64,000 nt of DNA from Siphonodentalium dalli (Eukaryota; Mollusca; Scaphopoda; Gadilida; Siphonodentaliidae), in the NCBI GenBank assembly GCA_032622095.1, contig CP136068.1:164443465-164507464 (forward strand). The letters run 5' to 3'. Position numbers and translations under genes: made by a program. Positions 58,800 to 64,000 of the stretch are shown here, piece after piece. The notes below the pieces were generated by a model, which saw only the letters and a program-made list of their open reading frames with translations, was not told the DNA's origin and made no database searches. Within the stretch, counting starts at the first letter, position 1, and every line of letters starts with the position of its first letter.

Positions 58800-60232
58800 T
58801 TGTTCGCATAAGTGCATATTATGAAATATAATATAGATCTCGTTTATTGTGGTTTGGGCAACTAAAATTGCTGTGACAAATCCTAGTATGTCTAATGGAA
58901 ACTTGATACACATGACAATCAATACATACTTTGTCATTTAGCCCGTACAATTTTCACCCACCAGTATAATATATTGTGTGGAAATTTCATGACAAATATG
59001 TTCTAAGTCGTTTTGCTATTATCCTTATTTGACTTTCTAAAATGGCTTTTGGTCCACCTGCCAGTGCATTATTCTGACTTCGTCTCCGTCATTCTTTATT
59101 TTATTATTATTTATTAAATTTGTATATATATTATGTACATGTAGTATTGTTTACATAACACAAAACATATACTGACATAATACTACGAGATGGGGAGGGG
59201 TGGGGTCACTGGCACTCCCAACGTTTTTTCTCTCTCTCTATCTCTCTCTCTCTCTCTCTCTCGCTTAAACGGAAATATTTATATACTAATTGTTCGGTGC
59301 TATATGTCTCCGTCATTCTAGTGTTCTAGGAGGTGTGGGGTCGCTTACATTGGCAGTCTTGCTACATGATCAGACACCCACTTACCTACATATGGTTGAA
59401 CATACAGCAAAAAAATTATCTGGTCTCTGCGAGTCCATTTAATTTAATTACATGTTTGAATTCACACGAATGGGCAGTGCGGCTTTTAATTGCATCGATC
59501 CTTAAAAAACAACAATTAACAAATTATGACTTGTATAATGGGAACACAATGTCTAGCATATGGTTGATTCCCAAGATGTAAACCCTGTATGTGTTTGTAA
59601 AGTGATTTGACGAATAAGAGACTATTTTGATGCAAACCATGTACGTGTTTGTAAAGTGATTTGACGAATAAGAGACTATTTTGATATATACAACAGCGCC
59701 GTATTACTCAATAACACACACCCACTACATTCATTTCTTATATTTATATAGCTTTCTGATGATTTATTCTCATAAACAAGTATTCTTATTTATTATTATA
59801 AAATCTGCCGATAATTTGAGACAAGGCCACGCAGAACTGTAAGTCAGCCTAATATTAACTTCAGTTTCACCTGTGAACTATCGATCGATTTCCGTATTCT
59901 TGTCGCATTATGCCACGAGCAATGCGTTTGAACTGCGATCAGCTGTGATGGGAAAATGAGAAGAAAAGAGGTAAACTATTTTAGGGTCAACTATTTTAGG
60001 GGCAATTATTTTGTTAAACAATTCCAATTGTTCGATTTATTCGTACGTAATCGTGCTTTCGATTTTAAAATGAAATTAAAACAGTTTTAAAAATAAAACA
60101 AAAATATGATTTTTTTTTATTTTAAATTTTTCGGCTTATTTGTTTGTATCTAATAGTGGTTTCGAAATTTTAAAAAGTTTTCAAATTTTTAATATATATA
60201 TATATCTTAGTTTTATCTCTTTCTCTTTTCAG
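58800..60232. other. Upstream flank or intron of the receptor gene
   Basis: It contains a TC-rich microsatellite at about 59227-59262 and a 54-bp direct duplication (gtttgtaaagtgatttgacg; 59581-59686). It ends in an AT-rich run and the splice acceptor before 60233. No upstream exon could be identified with confidence. Confidence 0.5.
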
Positions 60233-60249
60233 AACAGTGAATATCGCAA

Positions 60250-61785
60250 ATGGCCGGGACAATACTATTACACAGGATAGCACTCCTTAGCGCTCTTGGT
60301 TTTTTGTCCGGAGCAATGAATCTGCATGAAAAACGAACTGAAGACGAATGTTTGTATTTGGTGCCAAGTTCTGTGAAAAACATCAGCAGTTCCATCATAG
60401 ATGATGATGCATTTTATTTTGAATACATCCCCGAAAATTTCACCGTTATTAGAGCCAACCTCACGCTCATCTGTGAGGAAATATTTATTAACAATAATAA
60501 ACTTGTTGTAGGAGAAGTAATGAACTGTACACCTAGTGCACTAGGTAAAGTAAATTACGACGAAACAGTTACAGACTCAACCACGCACAATGGAGGAACA
60601 GACACTGATCCAAGAGGAGAAACCATATCAACCAGAAATGACGCTAACATTTCCATGACAACGACAACATCCACAACAGAAGCATCATATGACCATCAAA
60701 TAAAACCAAACATAACGTACAAAAACATAACAGACATGTGTCAAATAGCAGACGCATTAGAGTCACCAACATACTGGCAGTCTGAGGTGGTACAATGGAT
60801 CGACAAAATATATCTCAAGGTCATCGGAGCTCTTGGGTTGCCTGGCAACATTCTCGCTTTTGTCACGATCCTAACGATGAAACCGCTGACGTCGACATCA
60901 TTATTCATAGCCGTGTTAGCCGTCAGCGACACGTATGTCCTCCTTGTACTAATAGTTTACCTTGAACTGATCACGGCACAGTACACGTTGAGTTCCTCCG
61001 CATGTGGGTTTATTTTGTGGACGTCCAGTGGGATGGCCATGTTTTCCTCCTGGACGGTTGTGATGATGACACTGGAGCGTTTCGTTGCTGTTTGGTTTCC
61101 GTTTCGCGTTAATCGGTTGTGCACAAAAAGAAATGCAGTAATTGCAATGGTCACAGCTTGGGTCGCCCTCATGGGACTGAACTTTCACATGATGTGGACC
61201 ATGACATGGCGTAATTACTATGGTATGTGCTGGTACCACCTTGATCACGTGGATTTTTTGAAGGGAACTTGGTTTTGGCTTGATATACTTTTCAATTCCA
61301 TAATTGCAGCCGTGATATTATTTGTCTGCAATGGCGCCATTATAATTGGCATGCGAAGGAGTTTAGATACGCAGAGGAATATGAATATAAGAGAGGATGA
61401 TATGAAGGAGAAAATGAAAGCACAACAACAAATGACAATCATGCTGTTGGCAGTCAGCATCACGTTTGTTGTTTTAACATGTCCCATGGGAATATTCTAC
61501 GTTTACCAAATGTACTGGGACTACGAATCAAACATGTACGAGTACGCGAAATTTAATCTAGCAAATACCCTGGTATTCTGTATTCTGTATTTGAACTATG
61601 CAGTTAATTTCTATTTGTATTTTCTCGCTGGGGGAAAGTTTCGCGTGCAGCTCTCTAAAATGTTCGGTTGTCATAACCCACCAAAGCGATCTGCACTTGG
61701 ACAGAAGGTTCCGACAGCTGGTGCAATTTCACCAAGGAAGACAGACGTTTCTAAGGTAACACGGTCGAACGGTGGTGATGTCTGA
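60250..61785 (+). CDS. Class A (rhodopsin-like) G-protein-coupled receptor, orphan, peptide-receptor-like
   Basis: The 511-codon frame opens at ATG 60250, 17 bases after a strong acceptor (ttctcttttcag, ending 60232), so a 5' UTR exon lies upstream. Residues 1-22 form a signal peptide. An extracellular N-terminus of about 165 residues follows, Thr-rich with seven N-glycosylation sequons (N44, N63, N70, N92, N133, N154, N159). TM1 holds GLPGN (N200), TM2 LAVSD (D227). C252 and C327 can form the conserved ECL disulfide. TM3 ends LERF (276-278, ERF for DRY). TM6 has LTCPMG (P412) in place of CWxP, and TM7 ends NFYLY (453-457) for NPxxY. C474 may be palmitoylated. These variants are common in lophotrochozoan orphan peptide receptors of the FMRFamide-receptor type. 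It is expected at the plasma membrane; ligand and G protein are unknown. It looks intact. Confidence 0.93.
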   Translation: MAGTILLHRIALLSALGFLSGAMNLHEKRTEDECLYLVPSSVKNISSSIIDDDAFYFEYIPENFTVIRANLTLICEEIFINNNKLVVGEVMNCTPSALGKVNYDETVTDSTTHNGGTDTDPRGETISTRNDANISMTTTTSTTEASYDHQIKPNITYKNITDMCQIADALESPTYWQSEVVQWIDKIYLKVIGALGLPGNILAFVTILTMKPLTSTSLFIAVLAVSDTYVLLVLIVYLELITAQYTLSSSACGFILWTSSGMAMFSSWTVVMMTLERFVAVWFPFRVNRLCTKRNAVIAMVTAWVALMGLNFHMMWTMTWRNYYGMCWYHLDHVDFLKGTWFWLDILFNSIIAAVILFVCNGAIIIGMRRSLDTQRNMNIREDDMKEKMKAQQQMTIMLLAVSITFVVLTCPMGIFYVYQMYWDYESNMYEYAKFNLANTLVFCILYLNYAVNFYLYFLAGGKFRVQLSKMFGCHNPPKRSALGQKVPTAGAISPRKTDVSKVTRSNGGDV

Positions 61786-62330
61786 TTTAGATATTAACCA
61801 GTGGGAACTACATGTACATTGCTTTTCGTGGATGTATCGGAAGGGTCATATCCACCTTTGTATTGTACGTAGTATTTTTGGTTTCGTCAATTTTTAAGTG
61901 ACACTCATGGTTCATATCCATATTACCTTATATTCTCATGGAGTGAAGTAGTATATAACAAGTCTGGGAAATGTAATTTGTAGTTATAAAAGTTATAGAT
62001 GGCTATTATAGTTAAATATTACTATTGTAAGGGAATGCATCGGCCTAACAAATTGTATCATTTTTTATTAATCTTTCTTACATTCTTTAACAATTTTTAT
62101 CATTTTTTACCATTTTTTTCTTACATTCTATAACAATTTTTATCATTTTTATCATTTTGATTACATTCTATAACAATTTTTTTCATTTTTTTATTATAAT
62201 TTTTTCTTACAATCTATAACAATTTGTATCATATTTTCTTATATTCTTTAACAATTGTATCATTTTTGTTTCATTTTTTCTTACATTCTTTAACAATTAT
62301 AAAAAATAATAAGAAAATTGTTAGACAAAT
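61786..62330. other. 3' flank of the receptor gene and T-rich repeats
   Basis: No AATAAA follows closely. From about 62033 a half-palindrome (gggaatgcatcggcctaaca) leads into repeated ttcttacattctttaacaat and ttttatcatttttt blocks up to 62300. The same T-rich block lies between the palindromes at 62.8 kb and after the one at 63.9 kb. Confidence 0.6.
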
Positions 62331-62382
62331 GCATTCTCTTATATGGTCGACTCGCATATATAAGAGAATGCATTGGCACAGG
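62331..62382. repeat. Palindrome family member, shortened
   Basis: aatgcattctcttatatggt, then cgactcgcatatataagaga and atgcattggcacaggg: the family palindrome with a shortened left arm. It is followed by gttttggcaaaaattcagga, also seen after the half-palindrome near 33610. Confidence 0.8.
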
Positions 62383-62542
62383 GTTTTGGCAAAAATTCAG
62401 GAATCTCGCGAATAGAGTGAATAGCTTCCAATCAAGCTACTAATGTGTGTTGAAGCCTCTGCTTTACATTGCAGGTAAGTATTATCGAGAACTGATTTCA
62501 ACTGATGCAACTATATGTTATCTTACTCTTAGTATACCTTAA

Positions 62543-62934
62543 CCCTTTACCCAACAAACCGGCCAAAACCGGCCAAATAAAGCTTCAACAGCCTAAAATA
62601 TCTTCGGTCTGTCTCAATAGAACCATACAGATATGGATATCATTGGAACCGGCTCCTTGACCACATTGTGATAGTTACAGTTATGCCCTGTGCCAATGCA
62701 TTCTCTTATATATGCGAGTCGACCATAGGTCGCCTCGCATATATAAGAGAATGCATTGGCCTAAAAAAAATCTTTTTTTAACACTTTTTACCATTTTTTC
62801 TTACATTCTTTAACAATTTTATAATTTTTAATGTGTTAAGCCAATGCATTCTCTTATATATGCGAGGCGACTTATGGTCGACTCGCATATATAAGAGAAT
62901 GCATTGGCACAGGGCCGTTCTGTTGGGTAAAGGG
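62543..62934. mobile_element. 392-bp TTAA-flanked MITE containing a nested element
   Basis: The ends CCCTTTACCCAACA (62543-62556) and TGTTGGGTAAAGGG (62921-62934) are perfect inverted repeats and extend to about 22 bp with few mismatches. TTAA lies outside each end (62539-62542, 62935-62938). CCC-starting TIRs with TTAA duplication are the piggyBac signature. The interior from about 62687 to 62915 is a second element with palindromic ends. There is no transposase frame. Confidence 0.8.
62687..62915. mobile_element. 229-bp element with 69-bp palindromes as inverted ends
   Basis: It starts ccctgtgccaatgcattctc and ends with the complement. Each end is itself a near-perfect 69-bp palindrome (62692-62760 and 62840-62908), and the two are in opposite orientation (gcgagtcgaccataggtcgc versus its complement). 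A T-rich spacer with ttcttacattctttaacaat separates them. It is nested inside the TTAA-flanked element. Confidence 0.75.
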
Positions 62935-62938
62935 TTAA

Positions 62939-63147
62939 GAAACCAATTCCGTGGAAATTTCTGTTGCCAAGAAGAAATCCGCGTATCTCCTTACAGATAT
63001 GTTCTGGTAGAAATCGAATGCATCCATATCATGCCTTGTTTTCTACAGAGTGAAGTCGCTATCGGTTGAGAAAAACGTTTACCAGTTGTATTTAAAAAAG
63101 CGCGGGTTTGAGATACCTTCATGGGCTGGGAATGTAACCTAATTCGT
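62939..63147. other. Spacer
   Basis: Short stretch without a gene. It begins with caattccgtggaaatttc, shared with about 34199. Confidence 0.4.
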
Positions 63148-63666
63148 GTGCACGTATAACCATATAAATTATGTGCATGTATAACCACATACATTAGTTG
63201 CATGTATAACCATATAAATTATGTGCATGTATAACCATATAAATTATGTGCATGTATAACCATATAAATTATGTGCATGTATAACCACATACATTAGTTG
63301 CATGTATAACCATATAAATTATGTGCATGTATAACCATCTAAATTATGTGCTTGTATAACCATATAAATTATGTGCATGTATAACCACATACATTAGTTG
63401 CATGTATAACCATATAAATTTTATGTGCATGTATACACATATACATTATGTGCGTATAACGATATACAATACGTGCATGTATAACCATATAAATTATGTG
63501 AATGTATACAAATTGATGTGCATGTATAAACATATAAATTATGTGCGTATAACGATATAAATTATGTACATGAATAACCATTTAAATTATGTGCAAGTAT
63601 ACGCATATAAATTATGTGCATGTATAACCATTTAAATTATGTGCAAGTATACGCATATAAATTATG
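63148..63666 (+). repeat. 25-bp tandem array, about 20 copies
   Basis: The unit gtgcatgtataaccatataa plus attat has a 25-bp period with frequent local variants (acatacattagt, gcgtataacgatat) and some length changes toward the right end. It is less uniform than the 27- and 38-bp arrays. Reverse-strand open frames of YTCTHNLYGYT type are by-products of the repeat. Confidence 0.93.
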
Positions 63667-63845
63667 CGGAGGCATAACAGCACGATAGTGTCGCCGAGTG
63701 ACCAGTACCTATACGTATCATTTGAAATGATTGTTTTTGAATTTGGTTACCGCTTTCAACCAGACTCACCCATTAGCAACTGAGATATACATATGTGACC
63801 CGCCATATCAAATCCAGTCGTAAGTCGGGAATTTTTTTACCCTGT
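63667..63845. other. Spacer with an old shared repeat
   Basis: Around 63725-63775 the sequence atgattgtttttgaatttgg and ccagactcacccatt is a diverged copy of sequence near 46220. Confidence 0.45.
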
Positions 63846-63914
63846 GCCAATGCATTCTCTTATATATGCGAGTCGACCATAGGTCGCCTCGTATATATAA
63901 GAGAATGCATTGGC
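63846..63914. repeat. 69-bp near-perfect palindrome
   Basis: gccaatgcattctcttatat at the left and its complement ending at 63914, with the same centre as at 62692-62760. It is preceded by ccctgt and followed by the T-rich ctaacaatttttt and cttgtattctttaacaattt block. It therefore looks like the left half of another member of the family. Confidence 0.9.
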
Positions 63915-63973
63915 CTAACAATTTTTTACAATGTTAATAATTTTTTCTTGTATTCTTTAACAATTTTATAATT

Positions 63974-64000
63974 TCACCCATACAGAGCCCCAGACAAACA
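63974..64000 (+). repeat. Fragment of the about 110-bp minisatellite family
   Basis: cacccatacagagcccc, followed by agacaaaca, matches the unit at about 4571-4605 closely. The window ends here, so whether an array follows is unknown. Confidence 0.6.

Noticed and set aside
57967-58824. SIAQYSLQG, GDCTELYSP and ETVLSYTPL repeat proteins
   Set aside because: Three mutually exclusive translations of one 27-bp array on both strands. Nothing favours any of them.

Overview
This is eukaryotic, metazoan DNA. It is AT-rich and gene-poor, with splice acceptors, an intron-containing receptor gene, non-LTR retrotransposon remnants, Helitron ends and many TIR elements. A SINE with a Meta/Deu-like core and tail, a LINE C-terminal domain and a secreted Gly/Tyr-rich peptide of shematrin flavour all point to a marine lophotrochozoan, most likely a mollusc. 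That placement is inference from remembered family features; no search was run.

Only three stretches look like host genes. At the right end (60250-61785, +) a complete 511-residue rhodopsin-class GPCR lies on one coding exon behind a clear splice acceptor. At 37.8-38.2 kb (-) there is an exon with two C2H2-type zinc fingers and a good splice donor, but its best ATG is in a different frame. At 3597-3803 (+) a short exon encodes a signal peptide followed by Gly/Tyr repeats. These genes show no sign of working together.

The rest is an unusually dense collection of tandem arrays, close to half the window, and transposons nested in one another. The dominant object is an 18.2-kb array (10062-28260) of a 34-bp unit, about 535 copies, with higher-order repeats. 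Other arrays have units of 34, about 110, 45, 32, 122, 131, 35/43, 38, 15, about 80, 27 and 25 bp. Layout: 0-10 kb, small arrays, the peptide exon, a LINE tail inserted in a minisatellite and a 1.3-kb interspersed element; 10-28 kb, the giant array; 28-36 kb, a hairpin element, a 32-bp array and two head-to-tail Helitrons; 36-40 kb, TA- and TTAA-flanked MITEs and the zinc-finger exon; 40-44.7 kb, a 3.9-kb Foldback-type palindrome inserted in a 131-bp array with a 9-bp target duplication; 45-52 kb, a MITE, a 38-bp array and second copies of elements seen earlier; 52.5-55.8 kb, a 2.8-kb TA-flanked element carrying a LINE fragment; 56-60 kb, a SINE, palindromes and a 27-bp array; 60-64 kb, the GPCR, then TTAA-flanked and palindromic elements.

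I see no rRNA, tRNA or CRISPR locus. The strongest unusual observations are the all-forward-frames-open giant array and its duplication history, the Foldback element with precise target duplication, the exact Helitron-to-Helitron junction, and a family of elements whose ends carry different tandem arrays in different copies.
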